From NCBI RefSeq assembly GCF_005893125.1, contig NZ_VCJS01000035.1, positions 1-64,000 of the forward strand: 64,000 bases of DNA. The letters run 5' to 3'. A model generated the notes under the pieces. It was not told the DNA's origin. It ran no database searches and was given only the letters and a program-made list of their open reading frames with translations. Source of the stretch: Nonomuraea basaltis (GTDB taxonomy: Bacteria; Actinomycetota; Actinomycetes; Streptosporangiales; Streptosporangiaceae). Made by a program: the position numbers and the translations under genes. This document shows, piece after piece, positions 9,301 to 16,502 of this stretch (its first letter is position 1; each line of letters begins with the position of its first letter).

Positions 9301-12300
9301 GCGCCACGGTGTCGATGGCGACCGGCACCATCGTCGCGATCACGAGGCACCCTGCGACCGACGACGTGCCCGAGGGCGTCACCGTGTCGATGATGGCCGA
9401 CAGCGGCGAGCAGCGGTCCGTGTCGGTGTTCGACGACCCCGACCGGCCCGACGACTACATCGACCCCTCGGTGATGCGGCTCATCCCGGCCGACGACAAC
9501 GCGGCCGCCCGGATCGCCGCCGTACGACGCGAGCGGGAGCGGATCAGCCGCGAGCGGGAGTTCACGGCTTTCCTCGCCGACCTGGAGACGTCCCGTTCCC
9601 GGTGGGCGGCGACCGACATCGCGGAAGCGCTGCGCGGCCTGCCCGCGGGCGCGGGGCGGGAGGAAGCGCTCGCCGCGGCGCTGGAGCGGCTCGACCGGAT
9701 CGACGCCATGGACGACACGTCGGCGGCGACGCTCGCGTTCCGCCTCGGCGCCCGCGACGACACCCAGACCGCCGCCATGGCCCCGGCCACCAGCGCCGTC
9801 ACCGGCGCGGTCAAGGCCCGCGCCACCGCCCGTATCCGCGCAGCGCTGGAGGAGGCGGCCCTGCTCGGCAGCGAGACGTGGCCCCGCGCTCTGTCTCGCG
9901 TCGCGGCCGCGTACCGGGACCACCCGCCCGCGCCCGGCGTGCTGCCCGCCGGCGTTTCCCTCGCGCGGCTGCGCGACCGCATCAGCGGCGCGCCCGAGCA
10001 GCCCGCGCCGCGCATGCCCGACATGCCGCAGGACGCCGACCTGCCGGTCCGCCTGGCCGCCTACCGGGCCCAACTCCCGGATGACCTGGTCAACCTGGGC
10101 CGCCAGCCCGTGATGCGCACCGTGTTCGAGCCGACGACGTTGGAGGACCTCGAAGCCGGGCGCGTGCCCGCAGTCCGGCAGGCGGTGCTGTGGGCGCCCG
10201 ACGTGGCCGACGACGACGGCCCCGGCCCGGAGGCGATGCGGCAGCTTGCCGTGCTGCGCGCGGCGGGCGCCGACCTGGACGTCCGATTCCGGCAGCACCT
10301 GGCCAGCCGAGATGCGGCGCTCGGCGCGGAGCTCGCCGCGGTGCAGCGTGAGCGCGGGCAGGCGTGGAAGGCGGCCGACGACCTGGACGCGGAGATCACC
10401 CGAGTCCGCCGCGGCGGCGGCACTCCCGACGCGGCGCTGCTGGAGCAGCGGGACGACGCGGCCGCGCGCTGGCATGCGGCCGCGGTGCGTGAGCAGGAAC
10501 TGCGGCGCATGCTCGCCGAGGCCCGCCGGGAAGCGCTCGCCGCCACCCTCGCCGAGGTGCGGCAGGTTGGCGGTACCGGGCTCGACTACACCGACCGGAA
10601 CGGCCGCACGCTCACGGGCAGGGCGGGGTCGAACGCCGCTGCGCTGCGCTACGTGGAGGAGGTACTGCCCGCCGACTGGCTGGCGGCCGCGCGGGAGGCG
10701 GGCCCCGCCGAGGTGGTGACCGGGCCTGGCCAGCACGTGCACGTGCGGGCGGACGGCTCCACCCGCATCAGCCTGCCCACCGACGACAACACGGAGATCG
10801 CGCCGGCGATCCGGGAGGGGCAGCCCGGCCGCGTCCCGGTGCCGTCCGCGCAGCCCGGCGGGGTGACGAAGGCCACGGTGGCGGCGCACGAGCTGGGCCA
10901 CCACCTGGAGGCGACCGTGCCCGGCCTGCACGCAGCAGGGCAAGCAATGCTGTGGGACCGCACCAGCCACGGCGACATCGGCGACCGCGTCCGGCCGGAG
11001 CCCATGTTCGGCGAGGACCGCGGCCGCCCGTTCGAGATCTACCCTGGCGACTTCCCCGACGCCCGCACCGGCCGCGTCAACGGCGACGGCACCCAGGAGG
11101 TTTTCGCGAACGTGCTGGAGTCGCTGGCAGGGCACGGCGACTACGCCGACGACGACCTGCGGCACTGGGGTCTCGGCGTGCTCTCCCTCCTGGCCACCGA
11201 CGCCACGGGCCCGCAGGGCGGCAGCCGTCGCGAGGAGGGGGCGGAGCGGCGCGACCCGCTCGACGGCATCAACCTGCTCGCCTTGTCGGACGAGCAGTTG
11301 CGGGCGCTGCTGGCCCGCATCGACGACCCGCAGGCGGTGGCCAGGCTGCGGGCGGTGCTCGACGAGCGCGAGCAACGGCGCACCGGCCGCGACGAGATCG
11401 ACCTGACCGAACTGTCGGACGCGGAACTGGAGTCGATGCTGCTCGCCGGGTGGGACGGCTACGGCGACGACCCCGACCGGACGGCGTTGCAGGACCGGGT
11501 GATCGCCGAAACCGAAGCGCGCGAGGCCGAACGCCGCCGCCGCGGCGACGAGCTCGGCGACCTGGCCGCGTCCGACCTACTGTCCATGGACACCGACGAC
11601 CTCGCCGCGCTGTACGGCCGCAACCTGGGCCGGTACGGGCTCGACCCGGCGGTGACTGGACTGCTCGACCAGATCAGCGCCGAACTGGAGGAACGCGACC
11701 GGCGGCGCGACATCGGCGCCGACCCGTACGCGAACCTCGACCTGGCGGGCATGAGTGACGAGCAGCTCGGCGAACTGCTTGAGCGGCACCAGCCGCTCTA
11801 CCACTCCGACCCATGGTCTGCGGCGCTGGTGCGGCGGATCTTCGCCGAGCTTGACGACCGCCACCGGCAGCGGGAGCCGGAGGACGAGCGCACCCCGGAG
11901 GAGGTGCGGGTAGACGAGTTGATCGCCCAGAACTGGGATCCGCGCGAAGCCTACGCCGAGGTGTACGGCCTGTCGGTGGAAGAGATGGACAGGCAGGAGC
12001 GGATCGCGATCATCGACGCTGAGCGCGGCCGCGGGGAGCGGCGCGAGCAGGTGGTACGCCGCATGTATAAGCAGTGGGTGTACGAGCAGGCCCTCGAAGC
12101 CGAGAAGGCGACTAACGGCTACATGCTGTCGCCGCTCGGCCGGAAGGCCGGCGTGGATCCGAAGAAGCTGTGGGGCGGCAACGCCGACCACGCGTACGCG
12201 TACGCGTCGGAGGAACTCCAGCGGTGGTGGGCAGCGCTGCCGAACGGAGGCAGGATGACCTACGAAGAGTGGCGCGCCCAGTGGCTCGGAGACTCCCGCG

Positions 12301-12359
12301 ACCGCAGGCAGGCACAAGAACGACGGCAGACTGCGGGCAACGGAAGGGACTTCGGCTGA
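3366..12359 (+). CDS. Giant phage head/virion-associated protein with beta-barrel repeats and HExxH metallopeptidase
   Basis: A 2,997-residue protein starting at GTG 3366. Residues 29-43 (FDPEQPRDRKGRWIE) are the tag shared with two later proteins. About a dozen short modules follow, each opening with a pattern like LxxGDxV (near residues 46, 258, 520, 996, 1099, 1349, 1447, 1544, 1611, 1802, 1882, 1974). They look like small SH3/KOW-type beta-barrels separated by acidic Ala/Glu linkers. Near residue 2508 HELGHH is a zinc metallopeptidase motif, with an Asp/Glu-rich segment downstream that could supply the third ligand. The last 350 residues hold four helical repeats of the type LSDEQLxxLL (around 2637, 2680, 2739, 2796). 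It is probably packaged with or attached to the head; an ejection or lysis role is inference. Its end overlaps the next gene by TGATG. Confidence 0.75.
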   Translation: MTNQRTWTIGGVTYTADLEAKARRLRNAFDPEQPRDRKGRWIETGASVSIWGGGTGTVARNLGGGRLEVHTADGRKLAIHRNYLTVTAAPDGKKPSGNPADRPRPQRAAKPSKDVQEFTPSGQDTRVPVSELRSGQLAYVHGWDQFGDSTSNLGRISGVSPAGPPEDADTKPGSGWAVSFVDNVNRHWTMYTTDDAMARIVPDEDFARLVEAERVNDQEQADRIAREIRDQVKAIDEAEASAKPEAAPPAELPAVDSRVRLSNGAEGTVAKTREDGALLVRLDSGSQVNAHAADVEVIDTPAAPAESGGERPELRARQWISTPAFQDPVRVEQIQDTLTGVEAEVTTIRGDRRTLPEEELGDWQPADEPANHRADGAPVTPQIRPQEGLFADMGTDKDGNRDIFMELEDEDGQPALATAVDESVARNAGEEPSSDQPEGNAGDEQLPAEATAAPAPQGRVVRGVRWGHAWEADGVRSGVNFATPEEAQEALDRYLAYESDPPNRGLGRLDRSANGDGPLERGDVVDIPRWDIYGGTVEAIRDGGITNPRAPQPTPMKEIEVRRVDGKVVRARVRERSSILRYLPDDARAHRDARLAPVIAREQAMMEEHRAAVRAEREAQEARQPWDGTGEITEGNIRHGAERIGLTDANADAALASYRKVPGRVRTDATRFNQHVTDEGPDFADQGLIAAHALADASPLHPEGATGPSLATMMASLGRAFSERDVDPELLAGRDRARRLMDGDAEALDGSTAREREGAAAYLTHYAKAVGRAQGPDGDTARERARQAQEQFGAYQPEPEQPTPESQAEATSQPDPAENRTAESESDQAVRERAAGRQQVTALARQAREAYDAGDIDQASRLLDEAEQLAPGDPRLSMIRNTISEAAQPPAADGTPSSPLTYRRNASGGVDIVREGEVLGDVVKRGRTSWYWRVVGDENYIPVPEATRKAAAEKVAWAVETRAEFAAHDARREAARDARIREIEAEGYTRTPSSELQPGDMLRHLAGTTALEYWSQPVLVSQVQPFGDDGSIIRYVRMDGTTDIAIVSGERAQVMRKPERDGQADAVWQQHLDDTDDSPAAHARRAIPEGYEPAGWSEIQPEDAVRVPRRIRAGYVLEWSSPQTVEHIEFRPDGGVVMRYETSTGGRYIATESGNFNQTVASYGVIRDESTPRLREASREELAPAAGVFSTDGEAAVREAVDTLTAELDKLPMSGVHGAREDLRAALDRAVAGAPDADRAAAEGQRILQVSDVLGRAWNRASREEIARAHQQMVAENRDRHLAEAQAASVDGNVEEALRLIGLAETLHRRWLADQPAPGWEALRAAAERGPEPDAEPSREGAPEGQAYADEIRVGDTLAEARWRVAGPGAGALREGESAYANPAGPARLGEPERDNRRVADIQQADSGRLMFVFDDGTRISRRPDALVTRGTPAETEGGEWIPQANAQTGDRIQFDAAGPTLPAALAREGLGIGRFDKVTVAGKISRRQPGMPSVVLDDVTITRADGTSVPAPSGMRFSVPRRVLRLDDSEPAPAPEQVPGAGLREGDRITGPTGDVAVVRVEQLNDGLVSALVRGDDDRRERHLITADRPVKLAPAQDGAQADEVEASGLAVGEWVLIDDVPMQVASVPEVDGGRARFDVRDQDGRLSEMELDERLLLNRITGTPALDPAAPAAPPAEPERVTAVELPGGTPTGRVRLRTDQRRRLLDLNLDATSSGATPEVVQAMARLRARRELSAGQMQALAAHLRTLATDENAPAPRRRALARTAGWIDAANARLEGFPPPPHDPGRPGPERAYARNLGMGDVIALPGEDGTVRIGTVTATRPVRGFGLNTVHVRMEDGSVEQRVLPDGVDLWLMPDLPEDQPAPPQFTREHVTADRIGVGDVIRWDGNDFTDPVVGEVLSVERRGGEFAELRLYEMTVLDGDDEQQTITVTDRGWPSVERLERGPATGGQPYDSVMAPETAEYIDWRDLKVGDRATVSMATGTIVAITRHPATDDVPEGVTVSMMADSGEQRSVSVFDDPDRPDDYIDPSVMRLIPADDNAAARIAAVRRERERISREREFTAFLADLETSRSRWAATDIAEALRGLPAGAGREEALAAALERLDRIDAMDDTSAATLAFRLGARDDTQTAAMAPATSAVTGAVKARATARIRAALEEAALLGSETWPRALSRVAAAYRDHPPAPGVLPAGVSLARLRDRISGAPEQPAPRMPDMPQDADLPVRLAAYRAQLPDDLVNLGRQPVMRTVFEPTTLEDLEAGRVPAVRQAVLWAPDVADDDGPGPEAMRQLAVLRAAGADLDVRFRQHLASRDAALGAELAAVQRERGQAWKAADDLDAEITRVRRGGGTPDAALLEQRDDAAARWHAAAVREQELRRMLAEARREALAATLAEVRQVGGTGLDYTDRNGRTLTGRAGSNAAALRYVEEVLPADWLAAAREAGPAEVVTGPGQHVHVRADGSTRISLPTDDNTEIAPAIREGQPGRVPVPSAQPGGVTKATVAAHELGHHLEATVPGLHAAGQAMLWDRTSHGDIGDRVRPEPMFGEDRGRPFEIYPGDFPDARTGRVNGDGTQEVFANVLESLAGHGDYADDDLRHWGLGVLSLLATDATGPQGGSRREEGAERRDPLDGINLLALSDEQLRALLARIDDPQAVARLRAVLDEREQRRTGRDEIDLTELSDAELESMLLAGWDGYGDDPDRTALQDRVIAETEAREAERRRRGDELGDLAASDLLSMDTDDLAALYGRNLGRYGLDPAVTGLLDQISAELEERDRRRDIGADPYANLDLAGMSDEQLGELLERHQPLYHSDPWSAALVRRIFAELDDRHRQREPEDERTPEEVRVDELIAQNWDPREAYAEVYGLSVEEMDRQERIAIIDAERGRGERREQVVRRMYKQWVYEQALEAEKATNGYMLSPLGRKAGVDPKKLWGGNADHAYAYASEELQRWWAALPNGGRMTYEEWRAQWLGDSRDRRQAQERRQTAGNGRDFG

Positions 12360-12574
12360 TGACGACCGGCCAGGGGCGGACGCCCACCAGTGAGGAGCTG
12401 GCCGACGCGCGCCGCTCCGCCAAGCTCGCGGCGGGGCTCGGCGCGCCGCTCGGCGTGTGCCCGTACGACCCGCGCAACCTGGATGAGCGGACGCTGGCGG
12501 TCGTGTGGGCCGCCACGTACGCCGACGCGCTCCCCGACAACAACGCGGCCGCTGGCGGCCAGGAAGAGGCATAG
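12359..12574 (+). CDS. Small hypothetical phage protein
   Basis: A 71-residue protein whose ATG overlaps the giant gene stop (TGATG). It has the pattern ELADARRSAKLAAGLGAPLG followed by a conserved-looking PYDPRNLDERTLAVVWAATY segment. Helical, no membrane segment, unknown family. Coupled translation suggests a partner or accessory of the giant protein. Confidence 0.6.
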   Translation: MTTGQGRTPTSEELADARRSAKLAAGLGAPLGVCPYDPRNLDERTLAVVWAATYADALPDNNAAAGGQEEA

Positions 12575-12577
12575 CTC

Positions 12578-12841
12578 GTGGACCGCATCGTGGAGGGGTA
12601 CATCGGCGGCGTCTACTACGCCGTCACCGTGGGCGAGTCCCAGATCGGCGCGGCCGACACCATCGGCCCCGTGTCGGGGGCGGCGCAGGCGCGCCGGCTG
12701 CTGGAGTTCCACAACGGGATGCCGTTGCCGCACTCCGGTCAGGTGCTCGACGTCAACGACCCGGAGGTGGTGATCGCGGCTCTCCAGGAGTTGACGCACG
12801 TCATCCATGTCCGCCCGGCCGAGACCAGGGGTGGCTCTTAG
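12578..12841 (+). CDS. Small hypothetical phage protein with VLDVNDPEVVIAALQEL tail
   Basis: An 87-residue protein starting at GTG 12578, three bases after the previous stop. The C-terminal segment GQVLDVNDPEVVIAALQEL is repeated almost exactly in the small membrane protein ending at 13504, so that segment has been duplicated. Function unknown. Confidence 0.6.
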   Translation: MDRIVEGYIGGVYYAVTVGESQIGAADTIGPVSGAAQARRLLEFHNGMPLPHSGQVLDVNDPEVVIAALQELTHVIHVRPAETRGGS

Positions 12842-13161
12842 CGGGTTTGCGTCCAAGCTGAAACGACATGGCAGCCCTGGGCATCGCCGCTAGCGATGGA
12901 GAGTTGCCCTGGCCTGCCGCTGACCTTGGTCCGCCACTCGCCGACGATGGTTCTCGTGTAGGGCCAGTGGGCTGAGTTGCACTTCGCGGCTACCCGGTAG
13001 CTGCCGAAGCCTTGGTCGCAAGCTGCCCATGCACGATTGTCTCCCCTGTTTAAGCCGGCTTCGCAATCCCATACTTCGGCATGCGCCGGGGTGGCGGTAC
13101 CGGCGAGGACTATCGCGCCGGCCGCCGCAGCAGCGGCAAGGGACCGTACGAGGTTACCCAT
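12838..13161 (-). CDS. Small secreted protein (moron-like)
   Basis: A 107-residue protein on the opposite strand to its neighbours. It starts at ATG 13161 with a classic Sec signal peptide: MGNLVRSL, then an Ala-rich hydrophobic core, ending at PAHA before Glu. The mature part (about 79 residues) has four cysteines, probably two disulfides, and many Trp and aromatic residues. Reverse orientation, own transcription and export in the middle of a head module are typical of a lysogenic-conversion (moron) gene. Family not recognised. Confidence 0.65.
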   Translation of the reverse strand: MGNLVRSLAAAAAAGAIVLAGTATPAHAEVWDCEAGLNRGDNRAWAACDQGFGSYRVAAKCNSAHWPYTRTIVGEWRTKVSGRPGQLSIASGDAQGCHVVSAWTQTR

Positions 13162-13285
13162 CACGTTTCCTTTGCGCTCATGGCTTACGTGCCTCATGGT
13201 CTTGCTTGCGCATGGACGGGACCAGGGCATTGGCAGGGCATTTTCGGGCTACTTCGCACCGACGGTGGTCACCGGATCGGAGCAA

Positions 13286-13295
13286 GACACTAAGC
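13286..13295 (+). promoter_or_regulatory. GACRCTARC intergenic motif (GACACTAAGC)
   Basis: It lies just upstream of the first small membrane-protein gene. A short inverted repeat (GCCCGG...CCGGGC) follows directly. The same arrangement recurs at 14126. Confidence 0.35.
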
Positions 13296-13330
13296 CCGGC
13301 GACCGGCATTGTGCCGGGCGTGCGGGGGGG

Positions 13331-13504
13331 TTGGGGTGGCGGTTCGGGCTCGTCATAGGGATCGCGCTGGGATTGATTGTGGGGTCGTTCCTACTGCGAA
13401 TTTGCGCGCCTGAACCGCCGCCCTCGGAGGTGCTCGACGTCAACGACCCGGAGCTGGTAGTGGCTGCGCTTCAGGAGCTGGCGGAGGCCGCCCGGGTCAG
13501 CTAA
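13331..13504 (+). CDS. Small membrane protein, chimera of two neighbouring small genes
   Basis: About 57 residues. The N-terminal part (GWRFGLVIGIALGLIVGSF, then LLRICAPEPPP) is one transmembrane helix followed by a Pro-rich turn and is nearly identical to the protein at 14152-14325. The C-terminal part (EVLDVNDPELVVAALQEL) matches the end of the 12578-12841 product. The start is uncertain: TTG 13331 is in frame, while the GTG used in the sister copy is out of frame here because the G-run has seven instead of five Gs. A degraded duplicate is therefore possible. Confidence 0.4.
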   Translation: MGWRFGLVIGIALGLIVGSFLLRICAPEPPPSEVLDVNDPELVVAALQELAEAARVS

Positions 13505-13827
13505 TTGTTAAGCCAGAGTTCGACCCGGACGTTCGAGACCCGCCAGCAGTACGCCTCCCAACCTTGAGTAGCTTCCCAATAGTTGCCCATCTCGATGCAC
13601 CTCGCGCATGGGGCAGTGCTGGTAAACGCCGTGGTGAAGTTGTACCACCACGGTGGGGTACCCGAGTAGCACTGTTCGACCAGTGCGTTCTGTGATGTGC
13701 TTACCGTCGCCGGAAGCGAGCTAGCGGAGGCTGAGTCGTTGGCTGCCTTGGCATCGGCGGCGGGCGTGCTTGTGAAGAGGGCCAGCGACGTCATCAGAAA
13801 CGTTGCGGCGAACGTCTTCCGGATCAT
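13501..13827 (-). CDS. Small secreted protein (moron-like)
   Basis: A 108-residue protein starting at ATG 13827. MIRKTFAATFLMTSLALF followed by a TPAADAKA-type site is a Sec signal peptide. The mature part has a Ser/Ala-rich stretch and then a Cys- and Trp-rich domain (CYSGTPPWWYNF, CARCIEMGNYW, YCWR). It is opposite to the phage genes and sits between the two duplicated small membrane genes, like its functional counterpart at 12838-13161. Unknown family; probably expressed in lysogeny. Confidence 0.6.
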   Translation of the reverse strand: MIRKTFAATFLMTSLALFTSTPAADAKAANDSASASSLPATVSTSQNALVEQCYSGTPPWWYNFTTAFTSTAPCARCIEMGNYWEATQGWEAYCWRVSNVRVELWLNN

Positions 13828-14050
13828 TGTCTCGTTGTCTCCCATCGATTACGAGCGAAGCTCTCTGGTACATGCACTGATGCAAGCTGGGGCTGCTCCG
13901 CGGCCTTGGTGGCGCCGGATGCGCACAGCGTTGATCGTTCCGGCCGATGACAGCCTGCCTTCAGTGGGCTTTCGACCAGCGGCTGCAACAGCTCAGGGAT
14001 CCCACGTGCTTCATTATCGATCGTCAGAATCGACCCAGCCAGGACATCGT

Positions 14051-14081
14051 CCGGACATTCACCGGACATTCACCGGACATT
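14051..14081. repeat. Tandem 11-bp iterons (CCGGACATTCA, nearly three copies)
   Basis: CCGGACATTCA is repeated head to tail, the third copy ending CCGGACATTG. A related ACATCGTCC precedes it. It lies about 220 bases upstream of the minus-strand secreted-protein gene in a 324-base gap with no other gene. It could be a protein-binding array or simple slippage repeats. Confidence 0.55.
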
Positions 14082-14125
14082 GTGGTGACCGCTGGATGAG
14101 GGCGGCGTCCAGAAGATCGGACGCT

Positions 14126-14135
14126 GACACTAACC
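14126..14135 (+). promoter_or_regulatory. GACRCTARC intergenic motif (GACACTAACC)
   Basis: It is preceded by GGACGCT and followed by CTGC, the same longer context as the copy near 20577. It is located 17 bases upstream of the second small membrane-protein gene. Confidence 0.35.
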
Positions 14136-14151
14136 CTGCGAGCCCGGCATT

Positions 14152-14325
14152 GTGCCGGACGTGCGGGGGTTGGGGTGGCGGTTCAGGCTCGCCATAGGGA
14201 TCACGATAGGGCTGATTGTGGGGTCGGTCCTGCTGCGGGTCTGCGCGCCTGAGCCGCCACCCGCGGACATCTACTTCGACGACGGCCCGCCGCTTCAGAT
14301 CGCAAGCATCAGGGGGACGCCGTGA
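14152..14325 (+). CDS. Small membrane protein (single TM helix)
   Basis: 57 residues starting at GTG 14152, with weak ribosome-site evidence. The TM helix GLIVGSVLLRV is followed by CAPEPPP and then a different acidic tail (IYFDDGPP). About 110 bases, including upstream DNA, are duplicated from 13300-13420. Its stop overlaps the next gene's GTG (GTGA), so it probably belongs to the structural operon. Size and topology would suit a holin-like or membrane-anchor role, but nothing shows this. Confidence 0.5.
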   Translation: MPDVRGLGWRFRLAIGITIGLIVGSVLLRVCAPEPPPADIYFDDGPPLQIASIRGTP

Positions 14326-14789
14326 CGATGTACCGCGCCAATGGCACGCAGATCAACAAGACGACAGCGGCGACGCTGGTAACCGCCGTACCCGTGACCG
14401 ACCCTCTCGTGAAGGTCAGCGAGCGCATCTACGAAGGTGTCCGGGCGGAGGGCTCGAAGTACCCGAACATCCGCCGCCGACTCAAGTTCGCAACGGGGCA
14501 GGTCATCCGCCAGTCGGAGCTGAACGACTGTTTCCCCGCGCCGACGATCAAGTCGATCAGCCCGGTTACGGGCCCGGCTGCGGGCAACACGCTCGTCACC
14601 ATCAAGTGCACGAACGCCACTCCGGGCACGACGGTCACGTTCGGCGGCACCGCTGCGACCAGCATCACGGTGATCGACGAGGCCACGATCACGTGTCGGA
14701 CGCCCGCCAAGTCGGCCGGCGCGTCCGACTTCGTGGTGACGAACGACTCGGCAGCCGCGACCGCGACCGGCGGCTTCACCTACGCCTGA
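14322..14789 (+). CDS. IPT/TIG-domain phage structural or decoration protein
   Basis: A 155-residue protein starting at GTG 14322. Residues about 70-155 form one IPT/TIG Ig-like domain: PTIKSISPVTGPAAGNT, then VTFGGTAATS and a C-terminal TATGGFTY strand. These domains are common as capsid or tail decorations that bind surfaces. The N-terminal 65 residues (YRANGTQINKTTA...) are of unknown fold. It lies between small membrane genes and the ART-like gene. Confidence 0.75.
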   Translation: MTMYRANGTQINKTTAATLVTAVPVTDPLVKVSERIYEGVRAEGSKYPNIRRRLKFATGQVIRQSELNDCFPAPTIKSISPVTGPAAGNTLVTIKCTNATPGTTVTFGGTAATSITVIDEATITCRTPAKSAGASDFVVTNDSAAATATGGFTYA

Positions 14790-14816
14790 CCAGGCGACAA
14801 GACAGGAGCCGCGCCC

Positions 14817-16499
14817 GTGGCCGTGTGGCAATGGAGCCGGTTCGGCGTGCAGTACAAGGCCGCTGTCCTGGACGTGAAGGCGTTCGACCCCGACCAGCCG
14901 CGCGGCTGGCACGGGCGGTGGATCAAGGTCGGCAGCATCGTCCGGCTGCACGGCGGAGGCAGAGCTACCGTCGTCGGCAGCAGCAGCGACTGGTACCGGG
15001 TCCGCCACACCAGCGGGCATGTGACGAGCGTCCACAGTCGGCAGATCGCCGCGGTGGTGAGTTCGCCGGCCCCGTCTCGCGGCGAGGTGCGCAAGCCGCC
15101 TGAGAAGGTGCAGCCAGGCCGGACGGCGAACGCGGCGGACCTGAGCGTCCTGGATGAGCGGCTGTGGGGGGACCTCGACCCGTCCGGGCGGCGCAGGGTC
15201 ACCGAGCTGGAGGCCCGAGATCATGACCTGTTCATGCGGAACCGGGCGATAGCCAAGAGGCAGATCGCCGAGGACCTCACCCGCCGCATCGCTCACGTGG
15301 ACGACTTGTACGCGCTCGAGGAGCCTGTCAGGTTCACTCTCGACCGGCTCCGGTCGGGCGAGAGCATCATGGTGCGGACTCCCACCCCGTACGTGGCGCT
15401 GCATGCGCAGCCGAACTCGCCCGAGCTGCCGAACGAGTTGGCCGACTGGAATTACGAGGAGGTGCTTCCCGAGGAGTTCGAGGCCGCCAAGCGGTCGATG
15501 GACATGAGCGGTTTCGAGGTCATCGACGCCGACCGGTACCGCGACTTCCACCGGGAGCAGGCGGTGGCCAGCATGGTCAACGCGTGGGCGTTCAACTCCG
15601 CATCGCCCAGATCGTTGGCGATTCAGATCGTGGCCCGGGACATGTTCGGTCTCGAACGCACCACGTTGGATGGTGTGGAGCCTCACCGGCTGGAGATGGC
15701 CGAGGAGATCCTGGAGCGACAGCGCCCGTTCGTGGAGGCTTTCGTGCGCGGCCAGTACGACGCCACCCAGCAGTGGCTTCGCGACGCCGGTGTCACACAC
15801 CTGCACGTTCTACGCGGCATGAAGTGGAACGTCCTGGATGTCGAGGAGGGCCCGCCCGGGTGGGCCAGCCGGGAGCGCGGCCCCGACGCGTACGAGGAAG
15901 ACGTGCCCCTGCGGCCGCTGTCGTCGTTCACTTTGTCGCCGTTCACCGCTCAGGAATTCGTCGGGCAAGAAGGCGATCTTGACGACTGGAATTACGAGCA
16001 TGGCGTCGTCATCGACGGCACCGTCCCGGCCGAGCGCGTGTTCGCGCTGCCGCGCACGGGGATCGGCTGTCTGGACGAGTGGGAGGCGGTGCTGCTGGGC
16101 GGCACCGACCGGTGGCGCGTCACCGCTCGCGTAGGTAAGTACCGCTTCTACCTTCAGCACCTGATCGCCACGGCGAACAGCCGCTACGAGCAGATCGTCG
16201 CCATCGAGTTCGCCCGTAGCATGGGCATGATGGATCTCATCCCCGATTCCTGGACCACTGGGCACAAGGCCCTTCCGATCGGAGGGACACCGATGGGGGC
16301 GCAGTCGCCGCGCAAACGCGCGTGGGACGTATGGGACGGCGGTCGGCTCGCCACTGACCTGGACACCTGCGTCCGCGCGTCCGGCATGACCCGTGTGGAG
16401 ACGGCCCGCGATCTCCTGGCCCGGCAGCACGAGGTGAACGTGCCGGCCGCGCTGCTGGATGAGTGCCGGCGAGTGGTGGACGCGGACGCCCAACCCTGA
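14817..16499 (+). CDS. Phage head-associated ADP-ribosyltransferase-like protein
   Basis: A 560-residue protein starting at GTG 14817 after a GACAGGAG-type site. Residues about 22-36 (FDPDQPRGWHGRWIK) are the tag shared with the giant protein and the 16857-18128 product, followed by a small barrel (SIVRLHGGGRATVVG). The C-terminal half has the R-S-E signature of arginine-type mono-ADP-ribosyltransferases: R333 in VLRGM, S369-S370-F-T372-L-S374, and E421-W-E423 (ExE). Phage-packaged ADP-ribosyltransferases such as T4 Alt are injected to modify host proteins. The motif order and spacing are seen; activity and injection are inferred. The N-terminal half (residues 100-300) is unassigned. Confidence 0.65.
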   Translation: MAVWQWSRFGVQYKAAVLDVKAFDPDQPRGWHGRWIKVGSIVRLHGGGRATVVGSSSDWYRVRHTSGHVTSVHSRQIAAVVSSPAPSRGEVRKPPEKVQPGRTANAADLSVLDERLWGDLDPSGRRRVTELEARDHDLFMRNRAIAKRQIAEDLTRRIAHVDDLYALEEPVRFTLDRLRSGESIMVRTPTPYVALHAQPNSPELPNELADWNYEEVLPEEFEAAKRSMDMSGFEVIDADRYRDFHREQAVASMVNAWAFNSASPRSLAIQIVARDMFGLERTTLDGVEPHRLEMAEEILERQRPFVEAFVRGQYDATQQWLRDAGVTHLHVLRGMKWNVLDVEEGPPGWASRERGPDAYEEDVPLRPLSSFTLSPFTAQEFVGQEGDLDDWNYEHGVVIDGTVPAERVFALPRTGIGCLDEWEAVLLGGTDRWRVTARVGKYRFYLQHLIATANSRYEQIVAIEFARSMGMMDLIPDSWTTGHKALPIGGTPMGAQSPRKRAWDVWDGGRLATDLDTCVRASGMTRVETARDLLARQHEVNVPAALLDECRRVVDADAQP

Positions 16500-16502
16500 C
16501 GC

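Noticed and set aside
7482..11375. 1,297-codon open frame on the minus strand opposite the giant phage gene
   Set aside because: Composition is that of a shadow of the GC-rich plus-strand gene (His/Arg/Gly/Val-rich, no domains). The plus strand has recognisable motifs and repeats.
14041..14090. CRISPR array
   Set aside because: The 11-bp units are directly adjacent with no spacers, and no cas gene is in the window.
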